From NCBI GenBank assembly GCA_937960755.1, contig CALGOL010000506.1, positions 1 through 5,292 on the forward strand: 5,292 nt of DNA, in the 5' to 3' direction. The stretch is from an uncultured Azospirillum sp. (GTDB lineage Bacteria > Pseudomonadota > Alphaproteobacteria > Azospirillales > Azospirillaceae). Both the position numbers and the translations under genes were made by a program. The notes below the pieces were generated by a model, which searched no databases, was not told the origin of the DNA, and saw nothing but the letters and a program-made list of their open reading frames with translations. Of this stretch, positions 1 to 5,160 are shown one piece after another. The stretch's first letter is position 1; every line of letters begins with the position of its first letter.

Positions 1-45
1 AATCGCCGCCGCCAAGGGCGCAGCCAGCGCCGCCCGCCACAACAT
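1..45 (-). CDS. Start of a divergent gene, probably an exported protein (partial)
   Basis: Read on the minus strand, an ATG at 45-43 opens a frame that stays open to the window edge and gives MLWRAALAAPLAAAI. That is a short positively charged N-terminus followed by an Ala/Leu-rich hydrophobic run, typical of the beginning of a Sec signal peptide. A strong Shine-Dalgarno sequence AAGGAGG (plus-strand 51-57) sits five bases upstream, which is the main reason to believe the start. Only 15 codons are visible, so the product cannot be named. Its head-to-head position with soxY makes a sox gene (for example soxX or soxA, both exported cytochromes) or another periplasmic sulfur protein a reasonable guess, but that is inference only. 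Confidence 0.68.
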   Translation of the reverse strand, partial: MLWRAALAAPLAAAI

Positions 46-74
46 CACGCCCTCCTTAATAAGCTCATTTTTAT

Positions 75-104
75 ATTATCAACACATGATGTAAGGCATT
101 GCAA
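75..104 (-). promoter_or_regulatory. Candidate sigma-70-type promoter for the divergent minus-strand gene
   Basis: On the minus strand, TTGCAA (104-99) is followed after 18 bases by GATAAT (80-75), which matches the TATAAT consensus at five of six positions. The stretch is clearly AT-richer than the surrounding GC-rich DNA and lies about 30 bases upstream of the ATG at 45. The -35 match is only moderate (four of six), so this is a plausible but unproven promoter. I found no equally good pair reading toward soxY: TTGACG at 160-165 has no convincing -10 partner. Confidence 0.35.
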
Positions 105-127
105 GCGACGGCGGGCGTCTGATAGTT

Positions 128-137
128 TCATGCATGA
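128..137. promoter_or_regulatory. Perfect 10-bp palindrome in the divergent soxY intergenic region
   Basis: TCATGCATGA reads the same on both strands. It lies roughly midway between the divergent minus-strand start (45) and the soxY start (214), where an operator controlling both directions would be expected. Symmetry stops at the next flanking pair, so the site is short. Sox operons are often controlled by ArsR-family repressors (SoxR, SqrR/BigR) that bind short palindromes, but I cannot match this sequence to a known consensus. It could be chance. Confidence 0.25.
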
Positions 138-182
138 CAATTATCCGCCGCTGCGCCAATTGACGCGCGCCGGGTAAGCGAC

Positions 183-207
183 CTCCTCAAGGCCCCCCTC
201 CTTGGAG
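183..207 (+). promoter_or_regulatory. Hairpin that would cover the soxY ribosome binding site
   Basis: CTCC (183-186) and AAGG (189-192) can pair with CCTT (200-203) and GGAG (204-207), giving eight base pairs with a two-base bulge (187-188) and a C-rich seven-base loop (193-199). The 3' strand contains the GGAG that is the only visible Shine-Dalgarno for the soxY ATG at 214. Folded, the mRNA would hide that site. The pairing is seen directly; a role in translation control is inference. Confidence 0.35.
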
Positions 208-213
208 CACACG

Positions 214-687
214 ATGTCTCTGCCTGTTTTGACCCGCGCGGCCGACCGCCGCCGGTTCCTGCAAACCTTCGGCGCCGGCGCCGCCGCGGCCTATGCGCTG
301 GCCTCGCTGCCGGCTAACGCCACCGTCGATGCCGCCAAGGCTTTCGTCGCCAAAGTCACCGGCGGCAAAGAGCCGGCGATGGGCAAGGTCACGCTGACCA
401 TGCCGGAAATCGCCGAAAACGGCGCCAACGTGCCGCTAACGGTTTATGTCGACAGCCCGATGACGGCGGAATCCTATGTCAAGGCGATCCACATCGCCAG
501 CGACGGCAATCCGGCGCCGGAAGTGGCGTCGTTCCACCTGTCGCCGATCAACGCCCGGGCCGAAGTGCAGACCCGCATGCGCATGTCGGTGACGCAAAAC
601 GTCTGGGCGGTGGCGGAAATGTCGGACGGGGCCGTTTTCATGGCCAAGACCGAAGTCAAGGTCACCATCGGCGGCTGCGGCGGCTGA
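214..687 (+). CDS. soxY: SoxY, sulfur carrier subunit of the SoxYZ complex
   Basis: SoxY (157 aa) is the periplasmic protein to whose C-terminal cysteine sulfur intermediates are covalently bound while other Sox enzymes act on them. The sequence ends in GGCGG, the hallmark swinging arm, with the carrier Cys at residue 155. The N-terminus has a Tat signal with RRRFLQ at residues 12-17 followed by an Ala-rich hydrophobic segment; Tat export is usual for SoxY, which carries SoxZ along with it. The core PEIAENGANVPLTV (about residues 64-77) is typical of the family. I chose ATG 214, which has GGAG (204-207) six bases upstream, over an in-frame TTG at 202 that would overlap this Shine-Dalgarno. 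soxZ follows after 53 bases, so the two are very likely cotranscribed. Confidence 0.95.
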   Translation: MSLPVLTRAADRRRFLQTFGAGAAAAYALASLPANATVDAAKAFVAKVTGGKEPAMGKVTLTMPEIAENGANVPLTVYVDSPMTAESYVKAIHIASDGNPAPEVASFHLSPINARAEVQTRMRMSVTQNVWAVAEMSDGAVFMAKTEVKVTIGGCGG

Positions 688-740
688 TCGCCACCCTCCC
701 CGACCGTTCGACCGACGCCGACATAAAAGGAGCCTCCCCC

Positions 741-1070
741 ATGGCCATCGACGCCAAGCCGCGCCTCAAACTACCCAAGACCGCCGCCAAGGGCGAAGTA
801 TTGGAAATCAAGACGCTCATCACCCACCCGATGGAATCCGGCCAGCGCAAGGACGGCGACGGCAAGACCATCCCGCGGCAGATCATCAACAAGTTCGTCT
901 GCAAGTTTAACGGAGCGCCGGTGTTCTCCGCCGATCTCTATCCGTCGATGTCGGCCAACCCCTACATCGTCTTTAGCGTCAAGATGCAGGAAAGCGGCGA
1001 GTTCGAGTTCCTGTGGACCGACGACGACGGCTCGGTCTACGCGGACAAGAAAAAAATCGAAGTCGCGTAA
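741..1070 (+). CDS. soxZ: SoxZ, partner subunit of the SoxYZ sulfur carrier
   Basis: SoxZ (109 aa) is the small immunoglobulin-like partner that forms a heterodimer with SoxY in the periplasm. Family signatures are visible: ITHPMESGQRKD around residues 27-38, IPRQIINKF at 44-52, and the closing FEFLWTDDDGSVYADKKKIEV. It has one cysteine, C54. It has no signal peptide, as expected for a protein co-exported through the Tat signal of SoxY. The length is normal for the family. A good Shine-Dalgarno, AAAAGGAG (725-732), lies eight bases before the ATG. soxB begins 40 bases downstream after a short A-rich spacer with no evident terminator, which supports a soxYZB transcript. Confidence 0.95.
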   Translation: MAIDAKPRLKLPKTAAKGEVLEIKTLITHPMESGQRKDGDGKTIPRQIINKFVCKFNGAPVFSADLYPSMSANPYIVFSVKMQESGEFEFLWTDDDGSVYADKKKIEVA

Positions 1071-1110
1071 AAAATAAAAAGCGACCGCCAAACAAGAGGA
1101 AACGCCTGTC

Positions 1111-2799
1111 ATGTTCAGCCGCCGCTGCTTCATGCAGATGGCCGCCGCGACCGCCGCCCTGACGGGCGTTTCCGGGTCGCTGGCGCGCGCCGTCGCCGAC
1201 CAACGCATCACGCAAGACGATTTGCTGCGCTTCGATGCGCTGGGCAACGTCACCTTGCTGCACGTCACCGACATTCACTCCCAGCTCAAGCCGATCTATT
1301 TCCGCGAACCGTCGGTTAATCTCGGCGTCGGCGACGTCGTCGGGCTGGCCCCGCATTTGACCGGGGCCGATTTCCTTAAAAGCTTCAACATCCAGCCCGG
1401 CAGCGCCGACGCTTACGCCTTCTCCTGCGAAGGCTTCGGCGATTTGGCCGCCGGTTACGGCCGGGTCGGCGGGCTGGACCGCATGGCGACGCTGGTCAAG
1501 GCGATTCGCGCCGAACGGCCGGGCAAGACCTTGCTGCTGGACGGCGGCGACAGCTTGCAGGGCTCCTACACCTCGCTGGTGACGAAGGGCGGCGACATGG
1601 CCCGCGCGCTCAAGCAGTTGGGCGTCGAAGGCTCGACCTTCCATTGGGAGTTCACCTACGGCGCCGACCGCGCCAAGGAATTGGCCGACGAGATGGGCTG
1701 TCCCCTCTTGGCCGGCAATGTGTTGGACAATGAGTTCGACGAACCGGCGTTCGAAGCGTTCAAGATGTATGAGCGCGGCGGCGTCAAAATCGCCGTGCTG
1801 GGCCAAGCCTTCCCCTACACCCCCATCGCCAACCCGCGCTACATGGTGCCGACCCTGTCGTTCGGCATCCGCGAGACTCTGGCGCGGGAAAACGTCGCCA
1901 AGGCGCGGCGCGAAGGCGCGCAACTGGTGGTGATGCTGTCGCACAACGGTTTCGACGTCGACCGCAAGCTGGCGAGCCGGGTGGAGGGCATCGACGTGCT
2001 GCTGTCCGGCCACACCCACGACGCGGTTCCCGCCGTGGTCAAGGTCGGCAAGACGCTGATGGTGGCGTCGGGCTCGCACGGCAAGTTCCTTTCCCGCCTT
2101 GATCTCGACGTGCAGGGCGGCGAGGTCAAGGGCTACGCTTTCCGGCTGATCCCGGTGTTCTCCGACGCCATCAAGCCCGACGCCGACATGACGGCGGTGA
2201 TCGACGACATCCGCAAGCCGCATGAAGCGATGCTGTCCACCGTGGTGGCGAAGACCGAAGGCATGCTGTACCGCCGCGGCAACTTCAACGGCACCTGGGA
2301 CGACTTGATTTGTCAGGCGCTGATGCAGGAGCGCGACGCCGAAATCGGCCTGTCGCCGGGCTTCCGCTGGGGCTCAACCCTGCTGCCGGGGCAAAACGTC
2401 ACCATGGACGACGTCTATAACCAGACAGCGATCACCTATCCCAACGCCTACCGCATGACGATGACCGGCGAGACCATCAAGACCATACTTGAGGACGTCG
2501 CCGACAATCTGTTCAACCCCGACCCCTACTATCAGCAGGGCGGCGACATGGTGCGAGTCGGCGGGCTGGCCTACGCCATCGACCCCAAGGCGCCGATGGG
2601 GCAGCGGATTTCCGCCATGACCATTCTGCGCAGCGGCAAGCCGGTGGAGGCTTCCGCCAGCTACACGGTTTCCGGCTGGGCGTCGGTGAACGAGGGCACG
2701 CAAGGCCCGCCGGTGTGGGAGGCGTTGACTGCCTACCTCAAGGCCAAGCAGACCATCAACATGCCGGAAAACCGCAACGTCAAAGTCGCGGGGATGTGA
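1111..2799 (+). CDS. soxB: SoxB, dimanganese thiosulfohydrolase
   Basis: SoxB (562 aa) hydrolyses the terminal sulfonate from SoxY-bound cysteine S-thiosulfonate, releasing sulfate in the periplasm. The N-terminus carries a Tat motif, SRRCFMQ at residues 3-9, then an Ala-rich segment. A calcineurin-like metallophosphoesterase domain follows, with the metal-ligand motifs in order: HVTDIH (D54, H56), LDGGDS (D144 or D147), GNV (N203), SHNG (H278) and SGHTHD (H301, H303). SoxB-specific stretches HWEFTYG (178-184) and GQAFPYTPIANPRYMVP (231-247) separate it from generic 5'-nucleotidases. The C-terminal 5'-nucleotidase-type domain includes GFRWGSTLLPGQNVT (417-431). The length is normal and no key residue appears lost. 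AAGAGGA at 1094-1100 precedes the start. A large inverted repeat follows the stop. Confidence 0.96.
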   Translation: MFSRRCFMQMAAATAALTGVSGSLARAVADQRITQDDLLRFDALGNVTLLHVTDIHSQLKPIYFREPSVNLGVGDVVGLAPHLTGADFLKSFNIQPGSADAYAFSCEGFGDLAAGYGRVGGLDRMATLVKAIRAERPGKTLLLDGGDSLQGSYTSLVTKGGDMARALKQLGVEGSTFHWEFTYGADRAKELADEMGCPLLAGNVLDNEFDEPAFEAFKMYERGGVKIAVLGQAFPYTPIANPRYMVPTLSFGIRETLARENVAKARREGAQLVVMLSHNGFDVDRKLASRVEGIDVLLSGHTHDAVPAVVKVGKTLMVASGSHGKFLSRLDLDVQGGEVKGYAFRLIPVFSDAIKPDADMTAVIDDIRKPHEAMLSTVVAKTEGMLYRRGNFNGTWDDLICQALMQERDAEIGLSPGFRWGSTLLPGQNVTMDDVYNQTAITYPNAYRMTMTGETIKTILEDVADNLFNPDPYYQQGGDMVRVGGLAYAIDPKAPMGQRISAMTILRSGKPVEASASYTVSGWASVNEGTQGPPVWEALTAYLKAKQTINMPENRNVKVAGM

Positions 2800-2817
2800 G
2801 GGGAAGCCCCTTTCAAG

Positions 2818-2927
2818 CCCTCTCCCCCCTGGGGAGAGGGTTGGGTGAGGGGGAAACTTCCCAAGTAGTTGAACAAAGCGGTCGAACAGCCCCCCTCACC
2901 CCGGCCCTCTCCCCAGGGGGGAGAGGG
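2818..2927. repeat. Large intergenic inverted repeat of two hairpin arms
   Basis: Positions 2818-2840 and 2905-2927 are exact reverse complements over 23 bases. Each arm is itself a perfect hairpin (CCCTCTCCCC, three-base loop, GGGGAGAGGG). The complementarity continues, after a small mismatch/bulge, with GGGTGAGGGGG at 2843-2853 against 2891-2901, leaving a loop of about 37 bases. The composition (CCCTCTCCCC / GGGTGAGGG) resembles a C/G-rich palindromic repeat scattered between genes in many proteobacterial genomes; I recognise the style but cannot confirm copy number here. It fills almost the whole soxB-rhodanese spacer. There is no T-run after either arm on the plus strand, so it is not a classic intrinsic terminator, though it may slow transcription or protect mRNA ends. 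Confidence 0.8.
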
Positions 2928-2950
2928 GGAAAAAGAAAAGGGAAAAACCC

Positions 2951-3538
2951 ATGTTCATCAAAACCCTGTCCGCCGCGGCGCTAGCGCTGTGCCTGAGCTT
3001 CCCGGCGCTGGCCGGCGACTTCGCCAATATGCCGCAGCACAAAGCCACTCGCGCCGGCCTCTACTACACCCCGGCGGAAGCGGCGGCGGTGATGACGGCG
3101 GAAGGGGCGAAGACGCTGTTCCTCGACCTACGCACCCAGTACGAGGTCGCCTTCATCGGCATGCCGACCCAGGCCGACGCCAACGTGCCTTACGCTTTGC
3201 TGGCCGACCCGCTGCGCTTCGACGATAAGTCCGGCAACTTCGCCTATGAGCTCAACGCCGGCTTCACCATGCACGTCGCCAAGCGGCTGGCCGCCAAGGG
3301 GCTGACCAAAGACGACCGCGTCATCCTGATTTGCCGATCAGGCGACCGCAGCGCGCGGGCCGCCGATTTGCTGCAATCGGCGGGCTACACCAAGGTCTAT
3401 TCGATCCCGGAAGGCTTTGAAGGCGACACCGCCAAGGACGGCGACAAGAAAGGCCAGCGGGTGGTCAACGGCTGGAAAATCGCCGGGCAACCGTGGTCGT
3501 ACAAGCTGGACAAAGCCAAAATGTTCGACGCCGATTGA
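2951..3538 (+). CDS. Periplasmic single-domain rhodanese (sulfurtransferase)
   Basis: This 195-aa protein has a Sec signal peptide (hydrophobic run ending in PALA, likely cleaved after residue 21) and one rhodanese domain. The domain includes TLFLDLRTQYEVAFIG (55-70) and the active-site loop CRSGDRS starting at C128, the cysteine expected to carry persulfide sulfur. SIPEGFEGD (151-159) and VVNGWKIAGQPWSYKLDKAKM at the C-terminus resemble secreted rhodaneses found beside sulfur oxidation genes. The likely role is transfer of sulfane sulfur in the periplasm between sulfide/thiosulfate products and the Sox system, but the donor and acceptor are unknown. A modest Shine-Dalgarno, AAAAGGGA (2936-2943), lies seven bases before the ATG, close behind the inverted repeat. 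Its stop directly abuts the stop of bluB on the other strand. Confidence 0.88.
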   Translation: MFIKTLSAAALALCLSFPALAGDFANMPQHKATRAGLYYTPAEAAAVMTAEGAKTLFLDLRTQYEVAFIGMPTQADANVPYALLADPLRFDDKSGNFAYELNAGFTMHVAKRLAAKGLTKDDRVILICRSGDRSARAADLLQSAGYTKVYSIPEGFEGDTAKDGDKKGQRVVNGWKIAGQPWSYKLDKAKMFDAD

Positions 3539-4237
3539 TTACAGCAAATCGCTTAAATCTTCATGCTCGGGGCGTTGATGCCAGCCGTCGAACCACACCA
3601 AATCACGCAAGGCCAAGCGGGGCAGCCAACCGGCGGTCTCCAGCTCCGGCTTGTCTTTGAAGTGGGAGACGTAGCCGACGCACAAATAGGCGATGGGCTG
3701 GATGTCGGCGGGAATCCCCAGGGCGGCGCGCAAATCATCGTAGCGCAGAATGCTGACCCAGCCGACCCCGACGCCTTCCGCTCGCGCCGCCAGCCAGAAG
3801 TTTTGCACCGCGCACACCGAACTGAACAGGTCCATTTCCGGCTGATGGGTGCGCCCCAAACGGGTGCCGCGGCTGCGGTCGCAGGTGACGCACACCCCCA
3901 AGGGGGCCTCCAGTATCCCCGCCAGCTTCATGGCGCGGTAGAGCTTGGCGCGTTCGTTGCTGAAACTCTGCGCCGCCTCCTCGTTCGCCGCGGCGAACGC
4001 GGCGTGGACTTGGCGCTTCACCGCCGGATCGCGCACGATGATGAAATCCCACGGCTGCATGAAACCCACCGAGGGCGCCGCATGCGCCGCTTGCAGCAGG
4101 CGGGCCAACACCGCATCGGGCACCGGATCGGGCAAAAACTGGCCGCGCACGTCGCGGCGCGAGGCGATGCAACGCAGCACGGCGTCGCGCTCCGCCGCGC
4201 TGAAGCCGGAATCGCCGTGGGCGTCATCGCCAGTCAT
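3539..4237 (-). CDS. bluB: BluB, 5,6-dimethylbenzimidazole synthase
   Basis: BluB (232 aa) is a nitroreductase-fold enzyme that uses O2 to fragment reduced FMN into 5,6-dimethylbenzimidazole, the lower ligand of cobalamin. Family features include RRDVRGQFLPDPVPD from residue 27, APSVGFMQPWDF at 54-65 (flavin-binding region) and GVGVGWVSIL at 155-164. D29 and S162 sit where the catalytic Asp and Ser of the characterised Sinorhizobium enzyme are expected, judged from motif context. A start six bases earlier (4243) is in frame, but AAAGGA (plus-strand 4244-4249) would then touch the start codon. With ATG 4237 the spacing is a normal six bases, so I prefer it. No other cobalamin gene is visible and no signal peptide is present, so it is cytosolic and functionally separate from the sulfur genes around it. 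Confidence 0.92.
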   Translation of the reverse strand: MTGDDAHGDSGFSAAERDAVLRCIASRRDVRGQFLPDPVPDAVLARLLQAAHAAPSVGFMQPWDFIIVRDPAVKRQVHAAFAAANEEAAQSFSNERAKLYRAMKLAGILEAPLGVCVTCDRSRGTRLGRTHQPEMDLFSSVCAVQNFWLAARAEGVGVGWVSILRYDDLRAALGIPADIQPIAYLCVGYVSHFKDKPELETAGWLPRLALRDLVWFDGWHQRPEHEDLSDLL

Positions 4238-4355
4238 TATCATTCCTTTCCCATTATCGCCAACATGACGCAGCCATCATCAAAGTGAAACAACGAGCAT
4301 GCTGAAAAACGTATAAACTACACACAGAACTGAGTAAATGCAAATCGTCACGTAG

Positions 4356-4375
4356 TATTTCGCATATGCGGAATA
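4356..4375. promoter_or_regulatory. 20-bp near-perfect palindrome, candidate operator
   Basis: A perfect core CGCATATGCG (4361-4370) is flanked by TATTT on the left and GAATA on the right, giving a 20-bp dyad with only one mismatched pair (4360/4371). It lies in the bluB-fccA intergenic region, centred 27 bases upstream of the FNR-type box and 180 bases upstream of fccA. Size and AT-rich ends fit a homodimeric winged-helix regulator. ArsR-family sulfide or persulfide sensors (SqrR/BigR type) bind dyads with ATTC/GAAT-like ends, which this partly resembles, but the assignment is inference. Confidence 0.5.
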
Positions 4376-4385
4376 TTAGCGGACG

Positions 4386-4399
4386 TTGATAAAAATCAA
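4386..4399. promoter_or_regulatory. FNR/Crp-type anaerobox, perfect consensus
   Basis: TTGAT-AAAA-ATCAA is an exact match to the 14-bp FNR family consensus TTGAT-N4-ATCAA, also used by alphaproteobacterial FnrL/FixK-type regulators. Its centre is about 35 bases before a CATAAT -10 candidate (4428-4433), placing it near -47 of an fccA transcript, a usable activator position though not the textbook -41.5. It could alternatively act on bluB, whose start is about 155 bases away on the other strand. Confidence 0.7.
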
Positions 4400-4433
4400 T
4401 TGACCATCGCCTTGCAAATTAGTTAGTCATAAT
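4400..4433 (+). promoter_or_regulatory. Candidate fccAB promoter
   Basis: CATAAT at 4428-4433 matches the -10 consensus at five of six positions and would start transcription near 4440, giving a leader of roughly 105 bases. TTGACC at 4400-4405 resembles a -35 but is 22 bases away, too far for an ordinary sigma-70 pair. The lack of a well-spaced -35, with the FNR-type box just upstream, fits an activator-dependent promoter. The start site is inferred, not shown. Confidence 0.4.
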
Positions 4434-4456
4434 AGAACTGTGCGACGCTCATACTG

Positions 4457-4522
4457 TCGTTATCGCCACCCGTCCGCAGACGGGGGGACGCGGCGGCGAA
4501 GGGCGGACGTGAACGATAACGA
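4457..4522 (+). promoter_or_regulatory. Long bipartite stem-loop in the fccA leader
   Basis: TCGTTATCG (4457-4465) pairs perfectly with CGATAACGA (4514-4522), and after a small internal loop (4466-4470 against 4510-4513) CGTCCGC (4471-4477) pairs with GCGGACG (4503-4509): 16 base pairs in two blocks. A competing hairpin, CCCGTC (4469-4474) with GACGGG (4479-4484) around a CGCA loop, uses the same left-strand bases, so both cannot form fully at once. The structure ends 23 bases before the fccA ATG, just ahead of its weak Shine-Dalgarno (GGGGGA, 4529-4534). There is no T-run after it, so a simple terminator is unlikely. It could be an mRNA control or stability element. The pairing is seen; the function is inferred. 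Confidence 0.55.
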
Positions 4523-4545
4523 AAGCGCGGGGGAAACAACTGCCC

Positions 4546-5148
4546 ATGAACAAACGCATCTTCGCGTCCGTCCTGACGTCGGCGGCCCTCCTGGCCGGCT
4601 TGGGAATGACGGCGCCGGCGGCGCAGGCTGCCGACATCGCCATCGAAACGCTGGCGGCGCCCTGCGCCGGCTGTCACGGCACGGACGGCACCTCGATTGG
4701 TCTGGCCATGCCGACCATCGCCGGTCTGCCCAAGGAATATTTCACCGAAGCGATGGTCGGCTACAAGACCGACCTGAAGCCGTCCACCGTGATGGGCCGC
4801 ATCGCCAAGGGCTACAGCGACAAGCAGATGGAGCAACTGGCGGCGTATTTCCACGACAAGCCGTTCGGCCGTCCGCCGCAGCCGGTGGACACGGCCAAAG
4901 TCGCCAAGGGCAAGGCGCTGGTCGGCAAGTATTGCGAGCGCTGCCACGAAAACGAAGGCCGCGACGCTGACGGCGTCGGCGTGCTGGCCGGGCAAAAGCT
5001 GATCTACATGCAGTTTTCCGTCGCCGACTTCCTGTCGGGCAAGCGCGAGATGGAAAAGCGCCAGAAGCAGAAGTTTGAAGAACTGCTTGCCGACCACGGC
5101 AAAGCGGCGTTCGACGATATTCTGCATTATTACGCCAGCGTGAAGTAA
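4546..5148 (+). CDS. fccA: FccA, diheme cytochrome c subunit of sulfide dehydrogenase
   Basis: This 200-aa protein has a Sec signal peptide (cleavage likely after AQA, residue 28) and two c-type heme sites, CAGCH (40-44) and CERCH (130-134), in the two-domain layout of cytochrome c4-like proteins. M83 in STVMGRIAKGYSD is the likely axial ligand of heme 1. M169 in KREMEKRQ is a candidate for heme 2, with less certainty. The mature length of about 172 residues fits the FccA subunit, which takes electrons from the flavin subunit FccB during sulfide oxidation and passes them to soluble cytochrome c. The adjacent fccB start, placed for translational coupling, supports this over a stand-alone cytochrome c4. 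The Paracoccus counterparts are called soxE/soxF. The Shine-Dalgarno is weak and distant, and a structured leader precedes it. Confidence 0.9.
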   Translation: MNKRIFASVLTSAALLAGLGMTAPAAQAADIAIETLAAPCAGCHGTDGTSIGLAMPTIAGLPKEYFTEAMVGYKTDLKPSTVMGRIAKGYSDKQMEQLAAYFHDKPFGRPPQPVDTAKVAKGKALVGKYCERCHENEGRDADGVGVLAGQKLIYMQFSVADFLSGKREMEKRQKQKFEELLADHGKAAFDDILHYYASVK

Positions 5149-5152
5149 GGAG
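5146..5152 (+). promoter_or_regulatory. Ribosome binding site of fccB overlapping the fccA stop
   Basis: TAAGGAG contains the fccA stop codon TAA (5146-5148) and the fccB Shine-Dalgarno in one string, eight bases before the fccB ATG. Ribosomes ending fccA would be well placed to start fccB, which suits equal production of the two subunits. Confidence 0.75.
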
Positions 5153-5160
5153 CCGGCCCC

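Noticed and set aside
160..165. TTGACG as a -35 element for soxY
   Set aside because: No acceptable -10 hexamer occurs 16 to 18 bases downstream; that DNA is GC-rich.
202..213. TTG start for soxY four codons upstream of ATG 214
   Set aside because: The TTG overlaps the GGAG Shine-Dalgarno that is correctly spaced for ATG 214, and no ribosome binding site is seen at a useful distance before the TTG.
979..2223. Long 414-codon open frame on the minus strand across soxZ and soxB
   Set aside because: It lies opposite clearly recognisable SoxZ and SoxB. Its translation is Arg/His/Gly/Val/Asp-rich low-complexity protein with no known motifs, as expected for the antisense of a GC-rich gene.
2715..3228. 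Overlapping plus-strand open frames through the inverted repeat and into the rhodanese gene
   Set aside because: They translate the repeat as Pro/Gly/Arg-rich sequence and run out of frame with SoxB and the rhodanese, which are supported by motifs.
4457..4522. Rho-independent terminator before fccA
   Set aside because: No run of T follows the stem on either strand, and it lies downstream of the likely fccA promoter, not at the end of a gene.
4238..4545. Cobalamin riboswitch upstream of bluB
   Set aside because: I could not find a B12-box-like conserved sequence or the expected multi-stem layout on the minus strand. The bluB leader looks unstructured; the stem at 4457-4522 is far from bluB and close to fccA.
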